Below, piece after piece: positions 19,001 through 29,878 of a stretch of DNA of 47,319 nucleotides; the stretch's first letter is position 1, and each line of letters begins with the position of its first letter. The notes under the pieces are model-generated. The model ran no database searches, was not told where the DNA came from, and was given only the letters and a program-made list of their open reading frames with translations. Origin of the DNA: Comamonadaceae bacterium (GTDB taxonomy: Bacteria; Pseudomonadota; Gammaproteobacteria; Burkholderiales; Burkholderiaceae_C); assembly GCA_947447985.1 (NCBI GenBank), contig CANFLX010000018.1, positions 1 through 47,319 of the forward strand. Reading direction: 5' to 3'. The position numbers were made by a program, and so were the translations under genes.

Positions 19001-19574
19001 GCGCGAGCGCAAGGCCTTTTTGGACGCCCAAAGCCTGGACCTGAACGAGGCCATGGCCACTTTGGAAGACGCCATCCGCCGCATCGATGGGGAAACCCGC
19101 GAGTTGCTCTCGGGCACGTTCAACCAGGTCAACGAACAATTCGGGCGCATGTTCCCTGAACTCTTCGGCGGTGGCAATGCGCGCCTGGTGATCACCGGCG
19201 ACGAGATTTTGGACTCCGGCGTGCAGGTCATTGCCCAACCACCGGGCAAGAAAAACCAGACGATTCAGCTGCTCTCGGGCGGCGAAAAGGCGCTCACCGC
19301 CATTGCGCTGGTGTTTGCGATTTTCCAGCTCAACCCCGCGCCTTTTTGCCTCCTGGACGAGGTGGATGCGCCGCTGGACGACGCCAACACCGAGCGCTAC
19401 GCCAAGTTGGTGACCCGGATGAGCGCGAGCACCCAGTTCCTGTTCATCAGCCACAACAAGATTGCCATGGAAATGGCGGAGCAACTTATTGGCGTGACCA
19501 TGCAGGAGCAGGGTGTTTCCCGCATCGTCGCGGTGGACATGGAAGCGGCCGTTGGCTTGGCCGAGACCGCATAA
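16059..19574 (+). CDS. smc: Chromosome partition protein Smc
   Basis: 1171 aa from a GTG start. N-terminal ATPase head with Walker A GPNGCGKS (31-38), two long coiled coils around a hinge at about 500-660, and a C-terminal head with signature LLSGGEKAL (about 1071) and Walker B CLLDEVDAPLDD (about 1100). The coiled coils account for the very Gln/Glu/Ala-rich composition. Smc dimers with ScpA/ScpB extrude DNA loops and separate replicated chromosomes. zipA follows after 14 bases, so a shared transcript is likely. Confidence 0.97.
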   Translation: MRLNSIKLSGFKSFVEPTNFLLPGQLVGVVGPNGCGKSNIMDAVRWVLGESRASELRGESMQDVIFNGTTGRKASSRASVELVFDNSDHRAGGQWGQFGEIAVRRVLTRDGTSSYFINNQAVRRRDVQDVFLGTGLGPRAYAIIGQGTISRIIESKPEELRLFLEEAAGVSKYKERRRETENRLSDTRANLTRVEDILRELHTNLEKLEQQAEVALRYKGLQADVTLKQHQQWYLKRAESLADQAKVQADAQSAVLTLESRMADLRSIESDLETVRQAHYAAGDQVNQVQGLLYEASTEVGRLEAEIRFVVEGRQRVEQRLVTLQEQSAQWAQREEEAVQEMERLADIALTGEEQAALLEAQMQEHAQQIPDLEEALQSAQSQAQAQRDSVAQVQQALGVLAAEQRNLTEQNRQLAARRERLVADRAGLVATDELRLQQLAQEFELARESAEVAHAQLEELQALVPTLDEARSTQQQQVNAEAARQADVSARLEALKALQERVKTDGKLQPWLSKHGLDHLQGLWSRIQVEAGWENAVEAALRDRLGALEVSRLDMVQAFGADAPPAKLSFFSAPAAGAAPAKSALPRLADLVRVNDAGLAAVLHSWLAGCFTAPSLEAALAQRAQLGAGETIFVAAGHGVSAHGVGFYAQDAEQSGLLARAQEIQNLERDVRAQTLMTEESRAALNRAEKAYADAAQRLSSLRNQAQETQARSHKLQVEVLRLTQLAEQVRSRSAQIDADAAEVDAQLEELQERALQAEARFEELDMQLADSQERHAELDERVIASQNRLNQCREQQRSLERQHQEAQFAQRSLQARNSELQRAIETAKQQTLAVQDETERAQAELQRLTDAAAQAGLQAALALKSEREQQLGAKRSEYDDLTAKLRASDERRLQLERELEPLRQRITDFQLKEQAARLGFEQYQSQLFEAQADMDAIAKSLEEGGVRLAGMQAEIDRLHREIAALGAVNLAALDELTAGRERKAFLDAQSLDLNEAMATLEDAIRRIDGETRELLSGTFNQVNEQFGRMFPELFGGGNARLVITGDEILDSGVQVIAQPPGKKNQTIQLLSGGEKALTAIALVFAIFQLNPAPFCLLDEVDAPLDDANTERYAKLVTRMSASTQFLFISHNKIAMEMAEQLIGVTMQEQGVSRIVAVDMEAAVGLAETA

Positions 19575-19588
19575 ATTAAGATCGTTCC

Positions 19589-20617
19589 ATGAGCAACTTT
19601 CAGTTGGGTTTGTTTGTTTTGGGTGGCTTGGTCTTGCTGGGCCTGCTGGTGCACAGTGCCTGGTCGGCGCGGGCCAATACCCCCCGGCAAGCCCAGGACA
19701 CGGCTCCCGCCGCTGAGCCGCAGAGTGAGCCCGTTTTTGAAGAAACCAGCTTTGGGTCGCTGGAGCTGCACGTGCATCCGCTGCGCCGCCTGCATATTGA
19801 CCCGCTGATCGACGCGGTGGCCCCCATTAACCTGGACCCACTGGCCGAAGAAGTCGCCGGTGAAGCTGCACTGGCGGCCTTGCCCAGCACCCGCCGCGTG
19901 GGCACCAAGCCCTTTTCGATCGAAGGTTTCAACTCTGATTTGCAAGAGTGGGAGGCACCGGTGGCCGGGGCCCGTTACAGCGTGTTCCAGGCGGGCGTGC
20001 AGTTGGCCAACCGCACCGGTGCGCTCAACGACATCGAGTATTCAGAATTCGTCGTCAAGACCCAGGCTTTTGCCGACGCGCTGGGTGCGACCCCCGAGTT
20101 TCCCGAGATGCGCCACGAGGTGGCCCGCGCCCGCGAACTCGACAACTTTGCCAGTGCCCACGACGCACAACTGGGCCTGAACCTGCGGGCCAAGCACGCC
20201 TCCTGGAGCCCCGGCTATGTGCATCAAATGGCGGCCCAGCAAGGTTTTGTGCCTGGTCAATTGCCGGGGCGCATGGTTTTGCCTGCCGCGCAAGAGGGCG
20301 CTCCGCCCTTGTTGTCCCTGACCTTTGACAAGCAGGCTGCACTGGCCGAAGACCCGGCGCAGTCTGCGATTCGCGAGTTGAGTTTGCATTTGGATGTGCC
20401 CCAGGTGGACCGCGCCGAGCATCCCTTTGCCCGCATGTGCCAGGCCGCGCAGGCCATGGCGCAAAGCATGGACGGTGTGGTGACCGATGACAACGGCCAG
20501 CCCCTGGCGTCCCAAGCGCTAGAGGGTATTGCCCACGAGTTGCAGCGCCTCTACGACATGCTTGACGAGCGCGACGTGGCGGCAGGCTCTGCACTGGCAC
20601 GGCGTTTGTTCTCCTGA
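19589..20617 (+). CDS. zipA: Cell division protein ZipA-like
   Basis: 342 aa. An N-terminal membrane segment (about 5-27, GLFVLGGLVLLGLLVHSAW) is followed by a linker and a C-terminal ZipA FtsZ-binding domain from roughly 195. There the family's beta sheet would bind the FtsZ C-terminal tail. ZipA tethers FtsZ polymers to the inner membrane early in division. Beta-proteobacterial ZipAs are divergent, so the call rests on topology, the smc-zipA-ligA context and partial C-terminal similarity. Confidence 0.85.
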   Translation: MSNFQLGLFVLGGLVLLGLLVHSAWSARANTPRQAQDTAPAAEPQSEPVFEETSFGSLELHVHPLRRLHIDPLIDAVAPINLDPLAEEVAGEAALAALPSTRRVGTKPFSIEGFNSDLQEWEAPVAGARYSVFQAGVQLANRTGALNDIEYSEFVVKTQAFADALGATPEFPEMRHEVARARELDNFASAHDAQLGLNLRAKHASWSPGYVHQMAAQQGFVPGQLPGRMVLPAAQEGAPPLLSLTFDKQAALAEDPAQSAIRELSLHLDVPQVDRAEHPFARMCQAAQAMAQSMDGVVTDDNGQPLASQALEGIAHELQRLYDMLDERDVAAGSALARRLFS

Positions 20618-20663
20618 GCGGCGGCGGTTGCCGCGCCCGGCCAGGTTTCGGGTACCCTTGTGA

Positions 20664-23320
<2,657 letters not shown>

Positions 23321-23342
23321 GGTTCGCGTATCACATGCCGCG

Positions 23343-24428
23343 CTATCGGGCTGAGCGCTGCTTCAAAGCCAAAGCCACTTCCCGCACCAAGGCAGGGCCG
23401 CGGTAAATCAGGCCAGTGTAGATCTGCACCAAGTTCGCACCGGCTTCCAAGTGGCCCACGGCGTCGGCGCCGCTCTGCACACCACCCACGCCGATGATGG
23501 GAAAGTCCGGGCCCAGCGCGGCCCGCAGACCCCGTATCACGAGGCGGCTCATGTCGCGCACAGGTGCGCCCGACAGGCCGCCTGCTTCGTTGGAGTGGGG
23601 CAGCCATTGCACCGCCTCGCGCGCCAGCGTGGTGTTGGTGGCAATCACACCGTCCATCTGGTGGCGTTGCAGCATGGCGGCAATGGCGGCAATCTGCTCG
23701 GCGTCCAGGTCAGGGGCGATTTTTAAAAACAAGGGCACGTGTTTGGGCGTGCGCTGGCCCTGCGCGTCCGTGCGGACATATTGCTGCGCCAGTTCCTGAC
23801 GCCGCTGGGCCAAAGCACCCAACAGGCCATCCAGCGCCTCGTCGCTTTGCAGTGCACGCAAGTTTTTGGTGTTGGGGCTGGAGATGTTGATGGTTACGTA
23901 GTCGGCGTGGGGGTAGACGCCTTCCAGGCAGGCCAGGTAGTCGTCGGTGGCGCGCTCCATGGGGGTGGCGGCGTTTTTGCCGATGTTCAGGCCGAGCAGC
24001 AGGCCCGGGGTGTGTGCGCGCCGCAGGGCCGAGCGCTGCACATTGGCCACAAAAGTGTCCAGGCCCTGGTTGTTAAAGCCCAGGCGGTTGATCAAGGCCT
24101 GCGCATCGGGCAGGCGGAACATGCGCGGTTTGGGGTTGCCGCCCTGAGCCAGTGGCGTGACGGTGCCGACCTCGACAAAGCCAAAACCCATGGCGCCCAA
24201 ACCGTCAATGCAGCGGGCGTTCTTGTCCAAGCCTGCAGCCAAGCCCACCCGGTTGGGAAAGCGCAGCCCTGCGAGCGTGACCGGGTCATGCACCTGCGGC
24301 TGCGCGTAGAGTTTTTCCAGCACAGTGCCCTGGGTGCGCGCGACTGCATTGAGTGTGAGGTCATGGGCTGCTTCCGGGTCCATGCGGAATAAAAAGGGGC
24401 GGACCAGGCCGTAGGGCACAAGAGACAT
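23343..24428 (-). CDS. pyrD: Dihydroorotate dehydrogenase (quinone), class 2
   Basis: 361 aa. A FMN beta/alpha barrel with an N-terminal helical membrane-association segment ([20 protein letters not shown]). Motifs include [14 protein letters not shown], the NISSPNT active-site region, KIAPDLD and VIATNTT. The C-terminal FMN phosphate site reads [12 protein letters not shown]. It oxidises dihydroorotate to orotate, passing electrons to quinone in pyrimidine synthesis. It is divergent from rpiA with 48 bases between. Confidence 0.96.
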   Translation of the reverse strand: MSLVPYGLVRPFLFRMDPEAAHDLTLNAVARTQGTVLEKLYAQPQVHDPVTLAGLRFPNRVGLAAGLDKNARCIDGLGAMGFGFVEVGTVTPLAQGGNPKPRMFRLPDAQALINRLGFNNQGLDTFVANVQRSALRRAHTPGLLLGLNIGKNAATPMERATDDYLACLEGVYPHADYVTINISSPNTKNLRALQSDEALDGLLGALAQRRQELAQQYVRTDAQGQRTPKHVPLFLKIAPDLDAEQIAAIAAMLQRHQMDGVIATNTTLAREAVQWLPHSNEAGGLSGAPVRDMSRLVIRGLRAALGPDFPIIGVGGVQSGADAVGHLEAGANLVQIYTGLIYRGPALVREVALALKQRSAR

Positions 24429-24476
24429 CGGATAATTCCCGTTACTTTCTTTTCACAATATCGCCGATTTTCCCAG

Positions 24477-25202
24477 ATGAACACCTCCAATCCACAAACA
24501 CCTGTGCAAACTGTTTCGCAAAGCAGCGCGCTGACCCAAGACGAGCTCAAAACGCTGGTGGGGCAGGCGGCTTTGCAGTACGTGGTGCCTGGCGAATTGG
24601 TGGGCGTGGGCACTGGCTCCACGGTGAACAAGTTCATTGACGCGCTGGCCACCATCAAAGACCAGATCCCGGGCGCAGTATCGAGTTCTGTGGCCAGCAC
24701 CGAGCGCTTGCTGGCGCTGGGCATTCCTGTGTTGGACGCCAATGCGGTGGAACGCCTCTCGGTCTATATCGATGGCGCCGACGAAATCGATCACCACGGC
24801 CACATGGTCAAAGGCGGGGGCGCGGCGCTCACCCGCGAAAAAATTGTGGCGGCCTTGTCTGACAAGTTTGTCTGCATCGCCGATGAGTCCAAGCTGGTTG
24901 ACGTGCTGGGCGCATTCCCCTTGCCCGTCGAAGTGATTCCCATGGCCACAGGGCGCGTGGTGCGCCAGTTTGCGGCTTGGGGCGGGCACGCGGTGGTGCG
25001 CCAGAAGAACGGCCAGCCCTTGGTGACGGACAACGGCCAGCACATTGTGGATGTCACCGGTCTGCAGATTCGCGACCCGCTCGCATTTGAAGCCGAAGTC
25101 AGCCAATGGCCGGGCGTGGTGACCGTGGGTGTGTTTGCCTTTCAGCGCGCCCAGGTCTGCTTGCTGGGCACCGCGCAGGGCGTGAAAACGCTCAGCTTTT
25201 AA
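24477..25202 (+). CDS. rpiA: Ribose-5-phosphate isomerase A
   Basis: 241 aa. Motifs [21 protein letters not shown] and [13 protein letters not shown] identify RpiA; the last contains the catalytic Asp/Lys region. It interconverts ribose-5-phosphate and ribulose-5-phosphate; ribulose-5-phosphate is a riboflavin precursor made into the carbons of the ring system, which fits the neighbouring ribE. The N-terminus is about 20 residues longer than in many homologues. It converges on ribE with an 11-base overlap of the coding ends. Confidence 0.95.
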   Translation: MNTSNPQTPVQTVSQSSALTQDELKTLVGQAALQYVVPGELVGVGTGSTVNKFIDALATIKDQIPGAVSSSVASTERLLALGIPVLDANAVERLSVYIDGADEIDHHGHMVKGGGAALTREKIVAALSDKFVCIADESKLVDVLGAFPLPVEVIPMATGRVVRQFAAWGGHAVVRQKNGQPLVTDNGQHIVDVTGLQIRDPLAFEAEVSQWPGVVTVGVFAFQRAQVCLLGTAQGVKTLSF

Positions 25203-25827
25203 GCGCGCCACTGCCCAGCATGCGCTCCACGTAGCGGGCAATCAGGTCAATTTCGAGGTTGACGCGACTGCCACTTTGCAAGCGGTGCAGGGCGGTGTTT
25301 TCGACGGTGTGCGGAATCAGGTTGATGCTGACCTCGCAACCACCCTCCACATCGGCAATGCGGTTAACCGTCAGGCTCACGCCATTGACCGTGATCGAAC
25401 CCTTGTAGGCCAAATACTTGGCAAGCGATGCGGGTGCCAGCACCCGCAGTTCCCAACTCTCGCCCACCTGCGCAAAGTGGGTCACCTGGCCCATGCCGTC
25501 CACATGGCCGGACACCAAGTGGCCACCCAAACGGTCGTTGGCCCGCAGGGCTTTTTCCAGATTCACCGCGCCAGTTCCATCCAGTCCCGCGGTTTTGTCC
25601 AGAGACTCTGCCGACACATCCACCGTGAATTGCGGTGGCGTGCTATGCGCGTCAAAAGTGGTGACCGTCATGCAGGCGCCGTTGATGGCGATGCTGTCGC
25701 CCAAGCCCACATCGTCCAAATAACCTGCCGGGCTGTGGATGCGCAAGCGCTTGCCGTGTGCTGCTGTAGCGCCCATGGGCATCACTTCTTCAATGCTGCC
25801 AACGCCGGTGATGATGCCTGTGAACAT
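25192..25827 (-). CDS. ribE: Riboflavin synthase alpha subunit
   Basis: 211 aa. It opens with the canonical [14 protein letters not shown] from the ATG at 25827; an upstream start at 25908 would overlap ribD. Two lumazine-binding repeats follow ([11 protein letters not shown] near residue 45, and [13 protein letters not shown] near 145). It dismutates two lumazines to riboflavin, the precursor of FMN and FAD. It follows ribD by 16 bases and overlaps the end of the convergent rpiA by 11. Confidence 0.94.
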   Translation of the reverse strand: MFTGIITGVGSIEEVMPMGATAAHGKRLRIHSPAGYLDDVGLGDSIAINGACMTVTTFDAHSTPPQFTVDVSAESLDKTAGLDGTGAVNLEKALRANDRLGGHLVSGHVDGMGQVTHFAQVGESWELRVLAPASLAKYLAYKGSITVNGVSLTVNRIADVEGGCEVSINLIPHTVENTALHRLQSGSRVNLEIDLIARYVERMLGSGALKS

Positions 25828-25843
25828 AAAACTCCCGAAAAAA

Positions 25844-26989
25844 TTAGAAAACGTCGCGCCCAAGGACGCGCGCCAGCAGGCGCACATCGTCGCCCACCTT
25901 CTCAACACTTTGAAACTGCAAACGCAGGCCTTGTATCAAGGCAGTCAGCGGCCCCCAGTTGGACATGCCCGCGCCCGTGCCCAGCCAGAGCGGCGCTTGG
26001 TACACCAAAAATTCATCCACCAAACCAGCACGCAGCAAAGAGCCATTGAGCTTGTGCCCGGCTTCTACATGCAGCTCGTTGATCTCGCGCGCGGCCAGGT
26101 CGCGCAGCATGGCGGTCAGGTCCACTTTGGGTTTGGCGCCATCCGGGCCAGTCGCGCCGGGCATGCAAACAATGCTGGCACCACGGGCTTCTAACGCGGC
26201 TTGCCGCGCGGCCTGCGGATGGGCGCAATAAATCAGCACCCGGCGCGGGGCCGCGAAAAGCGCAGCATCGGGCGGGGTTTGCAAGTCACTGTCCACAACC
26301 ACCAGCGTGGGCTGGCGGGGGGTGTCGACCTCGCGCACGTCGAGTCGGGGGCGGTCTTGCAACACCGTACCAATGCCGGTGAGCAGCGCACAGGCACGCG
26401 CCCGCCAGGCGTGGCCGTCGGCGCGGGCGGCGGCGCCGGTAATCCATTGGCTTTGGCCGTTCGGCAGTGCGCTAATACCGTCCAAAGAGGCCGCCGCTTT
26501 GAGTCGCACCCAAGGCGTTTTGCGCACCATGCGGCTGAAAAACCCCAGGTTAAGTTCGCGCGAGGCGGCAGTCCAGGCTTGCATCGCAGAGTCAGATTGC
26601 TCGCTAGCCACCGTGACAGCGACTCCCGCAGCACGCAGGCGCGCAAAGCCCTGGCCTGCGACCAGCGGGTTGGGGTCGGGCAGGGCCGCGACCACGTGGG
26701 AGATGCCTGCGGCAGCCAAGGCCTCGCAGCAGGGGCCGGTGCGGCCCTGGTGGGCGCAAGGCTCCAGCGTGACATAGGCGGTAGCGCCCTGGGTGGCATG
26801 GCCTTGCTGCTGCGCGTCCCGCAGGGCCATCACCTCGGCATGGGCCTGACCGGCGGCTTGGGTGCTGCCCTGGCCAATCACCAGGCCTTGGGCATCGACC
26901 AGCACGCAGCCCACCCGCGGGTTGGGCGAGGTGCGCCACAAGGCCGATTCGGCCAGCCGCAAGGCGGTGCTCAGGTGCGGCGTGTGCAT
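25844..26989 (-). CDS. ribD: Bifunctional riboflavin deaminase/reductase RibD
   Basis: 381 aa. The N-terminal deaminase half carries the zinc motif HAEVMAL and PCAHQGRTGPCC. The C-terminal reductase half (about 165 to end) has the LKAAASLDG start typical of RibD and DHFR-like folds. It catalyses the second and third pyrimidine steps of riboflavin synthesis. It lies 35 bases after nrdR and 16 before ribE. Confidence 0.94.
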   Translation of the reverse strand: MHTPHLSTALRLAESALWRTSPNPRVGCVLVDAQGLVIGQGSTQAAGQAHAEVMALRDAQQQGHATQGATAYVTLEPCAHQGRTGPCCEALAAAGISHVVAALPDPNPLVAGQGFARLRAAGVAVTVASEQSDSAMQAWTAASRELNLGFFSRMVRKTPWVRLKAAASLDGISALPNGQSQWITGAAARADGHAWRARACALLTGIGTVLQDRPRLDVREVDTPRQPTLVVVDSDLQTPPDAALFAAPRRVLIYCAHPQAARQAALEARGASIVCMPGATGPDGAKPKVDLTAMLRDLAAREINELHVEAGHKLNGSLLRAGLVDEFLVYQAPLWLGTGAGMSNWGPLTALIQGLRLQFQSVEKVGDDVRLLARVLGRDVF

Positions 26990-27024
26990 GGCGAGGACGG
27001 GGTGGCGCGCACGACGTGGTGCGC

Positions 27025-27474
27025 TCAGTTGTTGACTTCGTTGACCAGGGTCTTGAACTCGTCGATGTCTTCAAAGCTGCGGTAGACGCTGGCAAAGCGC
27101 ACATAGGCCACTTTGTCCAGTTTTTTGAGCTCGCGCATCACCAGCTCCCCGATGCGCGTAGACGACACCTCGCGCAGGCCCAGCGACAAGAGCTTTTCTT
27201 CAATGCGCTCAATCGCGCTGTCGATTTGCTCGGTGCTGACTGGGCGTTTGCGCAGCGACAGCTTCATGGAGCCAGCCACTTTGGCGCGCTCAAAGTCGAT
27301 GCGCCGGCCGTCTTTTTTGACCACCGTGGGCAGCGTCACGTCAGGGCGCTCGTAGGTGGTGAAGCGCTTTTCGCAGGCGCCGCACTGGCGCCTGCGGCGG
27401 ATGAAGTCCCCGTCCTCGGACACCCGGGTCTCGGACACCGGTGTTTCCGTGTGGCCGCAAAAGGGGCACTTCAT
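27025..27474 (-). CDS. nrdR: Transcriptional repressor NrdR
   Basis: 149 aa. A zinc ribbon at the N-terminus (CPFC at 3-6 and CGAC at 31-34) followed by an ATP-cone domain (about 46-136). NrdR senses ATP/dATP and represses ribonucleotide reductase operons through NrdR boxes. The glyA-nrdR-ribD order is common in proteobacteria. It starts 12 bases after glyA. Confidence 0.95.
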   Translation of the reverse strand: MKCPFCGHTETPVSETRVSEDGDFIRRRRQCGACEKRFTTYERPDVTLPTVVKKDGRRIDFERAKVAGSMKLSLRKRPVSTEQIDSAIERIEEKLLSLGLREVSSTRIGELVMRELKKLDKVAYVRFASVYRSFEDIDEFKTLVNEVNN

Positions 27475-27486
27475 GGGGCGCGGGGC

Positions 27487-28731
27487 TTAGCGGTAGACCG
27501 GGAAGCGCGAGGTCAAGGCGTGCACCTTGGCGCGCACGGCGGCGATGTTGGCCGCGTCGTGCGGGTTGTCCAGCACGTCGGCAATCAGGTGGGCCGTGGC
27601 GCGCGCCTCGTCGTCCTTGAAGCCGCGTGTGGTCATGGCGGGGGTGCCGATACGCACGCCGCTGGTGACCATGGGTTTTTCAGGATCGTTGGGGATGGCG
27701 TTTTTGTTGATCGTCATGTGGGCATCGCCCAGCACGCGCTCAGCGTCCTTGCCGGTGATGTTCTTGGAACGCAGATCCACCAGCATCACATGGCTTTCGG
27801 TGCCACCGCTGACGATGCGCAGACCGCGCTCGGTCAAGGTCTTGGCCACGATGTCGGCATTGGTCAGTACCTGCTGCTGGTAGGCCTTGAAGTCTGTGCC
27901 CAGCGCTTCTTTGAAAGCCACGGCCTTGGCGGCAATCACGTGCATCAAGGGGCCGCCTTGCAGGCCGGGGAAGATGGCGCTGTTGATGGCTTTTTCGTGC
28001 TCGGCCTTCATCAAAATAATGCCGCCGCGCGGTCCGCGCAGGCTCTTGTGGGTGGTGGAGGTGACCACGTCGGCGTGGGGCACGGGGTTGGGGTATACGC
28101 CTGCGGCGATCAAGCCCGCGTAGTGCGCCATGTCCACCAGGAAGATGGCTCCCACGTCTTTGGCCACTTTGGCAAAGCGCGCAAAGTCGATGCGCAGCGA
28201 GTAGGCGCTGGCACCGGCAATGATGAGTTTGGGTTTGGTTTCATGGGCTTTGCGCTCCATGGCGTCGTAGTCAATTGCCTCTTGGGCGTTCAGGCCGTAG
28301 GACACCACGTTGAACCACTTGCCACTCATGTTCAGCGGCATGCCGTGCGTCAGGTGTCCGCCTTCGGCCAGGCTCATGCCCATGATGGTGTCGCCGGGCT
28401 TCAGGAACGCCAGAAACACCGCCTCGTTGGCCGACGCGCCGCAATGCGGCTGCACATTGGCCGCATCGGCACCAAAAATCTGCTTGACACGGTCAATGGC
28501 GAGTTGCTCGGCCACGTCGACGTTTTCGCAGCCGCCGTAGTAACGCTTGCCGGGGTAGCCTTCAGCGTATTTGTTGGTCAGCTGGCTGCCCTGGGCGGCC
28601 ATGACCGCGGGAGAGGCGTAGTTCTCGCTGGCAATCAATTCAATGTGGTGCTCTTGGCGCGCGTTTTCGGCGACGATGGCGGCCCACAACTCGGGATCGG
28701 TCTGCTCAACAAGAATGCTGCGGTCGTACAT
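27487..28731 (-). CDS. glyA: Serine hydroxymethyltransferase GlyA
   Basis: 414 aa from the ATG at 28731 ([19 protein letters not shown]), the standard length; an in-frame start 33 bases upstream adds a non-conserved leader. The PLP lysine is in [28 protein letters not shown] and SSPN-like active-site segments are present. It interconverts serine and glycine with tetrahydrofolate, feeding one-carbon metabolism. It heads glyA-nrdR-ribD-ribE. The 132 bases upstream hold no structure I can call. Confidence 0.96.
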   Translation of the reverse strand: MYDRSILVEQTDPELWAAIVAENARQEHHIELIASENYASPAVMAAQGSQLTNKYAEGYPGKRYYGGCENVDVAEQLAIDRVKQIFGADAANVQPHCGASANEAVFLAFLKPGDTIMGMSLAEGGHLTHGMPLNMSGKWFNVVSYGLNAQEAIDYDAMERKAHETKPKLIIAGASAYSLRIDFARFAKVAKDVGAIFLVDMAHYAGLIAAGVYPNPVPHADVVTSTTHKSLRGPRGGIILMKAEHEKAINSAIFPGLQGGPLMHVIAAKAVAFKEALGTDFKAYQQQVLTNADIVAKTLTERGLRIVSGGTESHVMLVDLRSKNITGKDAERVLGDAHMTINKNAIPNDPEKPMVTSGVRIGTPAMTTRGFKDDEARATAHLIADVLDNPHDAANIAAVRAKVHALTSRFPVYR

Positions 28732-28863
28732 GGAAGGGTCCTGGATAGTTGATAAAGGGATCAATGCGGGTGAAATGTGCCTGAGCAGCCCGCCAAACGC
28801 GCTGAATTTTAGTGCAGCCCTCCGGGGGCCCGGATGTTCGAATCGCGCCGTGAAACGGTCTGA

Positions 28864-29631
28864 TTACGCCTTCTCGCCGCTGGCAGGACGCGCCGCGGCG
28901 GTGCTGGCAGCTGGAATGGGGCGGCCGGCCGCAACCGCTTGCAAACGGGCGTGCTCGGCGAGCACTTTGGCGGCGTAGCCACCATCGTCTTCCATATTGG
29001 CAGCGCCCACATAGAGTTTGAGTCCTTGCTCCAAAGAGCCCGCGCGGCCAATGCATTCCTGCAGCACTTTCACGCCGACCCGCATATTGGCCACGGGGTC
29101 AAAAGCCGCCAGCTTGCCGCCAAAGCGTTCGTATTTGTCGCCGTGCACTTGGGTCATCACCTGCATCAGGCCTTGCGCGCCCACGGGGCTTTGGGCAAAG
29201 GGGTTGAAGCCCGATTCCACCGCCGCCACCGCCAAAATCAAAGTGGGGTCCAGCTTGGTGCGGTTACCGGTCTCGTAAGCCTCTACCACCAGCGCGCTGA
29301 GCGGTTCGGGTGCGATGTTGTACTTTTTGGACAGCCAAAACGCCAACGCGGCCTGCGGCTTGGTCAAATCCTTGGGGTTGACGGCTGTGACGCGGTCTGT
29401 GGCTTTGCCGGACACGAGCCCAGAGAGCAATTCTTGGCGCTCCTGCAGCCAGCCGATGAGTCGCAATTCCCCCTCTTGGCGCATGTCGGGCTGGGTGGTG
29501 AGCAGCAGGCCCGCGAACATCACGGCCAGCCCCAAGAGGGCAAAGCCGTTGTGGGTGACGTGGAAAAAACCATCCATGGTGTCACGGGCCACGGAGGTGA
29601 GTGCAGCTTGGATGCGTTTTCCTGGGGTCAT
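28864..29631 (-). CDS. Membrane-anchored lytic transglycosylase (SLT family)
   Basis: 255 aa. A cytoplasmic start is followed by a membrane segment (about 29-46, ALLGLAVMFAGLLL). An SLT/lysozyme-like domain spans about 125-225, with the catalytic glutamate in AAVESGFNPFA, then GAQGLMQVM and YVGAANMEDDGGY in place of the usual GxxxYNxG. It cleaves peptidoglycan glycan strands with 1,6-anhydro formation (family knowledge). The replacement of the usual Asn segment means the details of catalysis may differ. The C-terminal Ala-rich tail is probably disordered. Confidence 0.86.
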   Translation of the reverse strand: MTPGKRIQAALTSVARDTMDGFFHVTHNGFALLGLAVMFAGLLLTTQPDMRQEGELRLIGWLQERQELLSGLVSGKATDRVTAVNPKDLTKPQAALAFWLSKKYNIAPEPLSALVVEAYETGNRTKLDPTLILAVAAVESGFNPFAQSPVGAQGLMQVMTQVHGDKYERFGGKLAAFDPVANMRVGVKVLQECIGRAGSLEQGLKLYVGAANMEDDGGYAAKVLAEHARLQAVAAGRPIPAASTAAARPASGEKA

Positions 29632-29700
29632 GCGTGTCCTTGTACGGTGGGGCGCTTGTCAGCGGTGCGGTGGCCTGGCGTGCAGGTGACCGTTCGAAAT

Positions 29701-29736
29701 GCCCCGATGGGACTGACAGTTCACGCCCCAATGGGA
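29701..29736. repeat. Imperfect direct repeat in the DUF349 gene upstream region
   Basis: GCCCCGATGGGA at 29701-29712 recurs as GCCCCAATGGGA at 29725-29736, one mismatch, exactly 24 bases apart. It lies in the 247-base divergent gap between the transglycosylase gene and the DUF349 gene. A candidate operator pair; no protein is implied. Confidence 0.4.
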
Positions 29737-29878
29737 GGCTTTGGGCGCCTGGGGTGGCGGTCAGCGGGGCCGAAGCCTGTAAAAACCTGCTCGAAATCAG
29801 TGCAAACCCATTTTAGTCCCTAATTCGGGGCGAAAATGGAGACTGTCATATTCGCTTTCCCCTACCAAAAGGTTCTAC

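Noticed and set aside
27016..28752. 578-codon open frame antisense to glyA and nrdR
   Set aside because: It spans two well-identified genes and gives a His/Val/Gly-rich product without motifs.
28732..28863. Possible riboswitch before glyA
   Set aside because: The 132-base gap was read on the minus strand for folate, glycine or SAM-type motifs; no convincing conserved core or hairpin set could be seen.
29707..29860. TGACAGT and ACTGTCA copies before the DUF349 gene, similar to the 46.5-kb dyads
   Set aside because: A 7-mer is expected several times in 47 kb on both strands, and these are not arranged as dyads.
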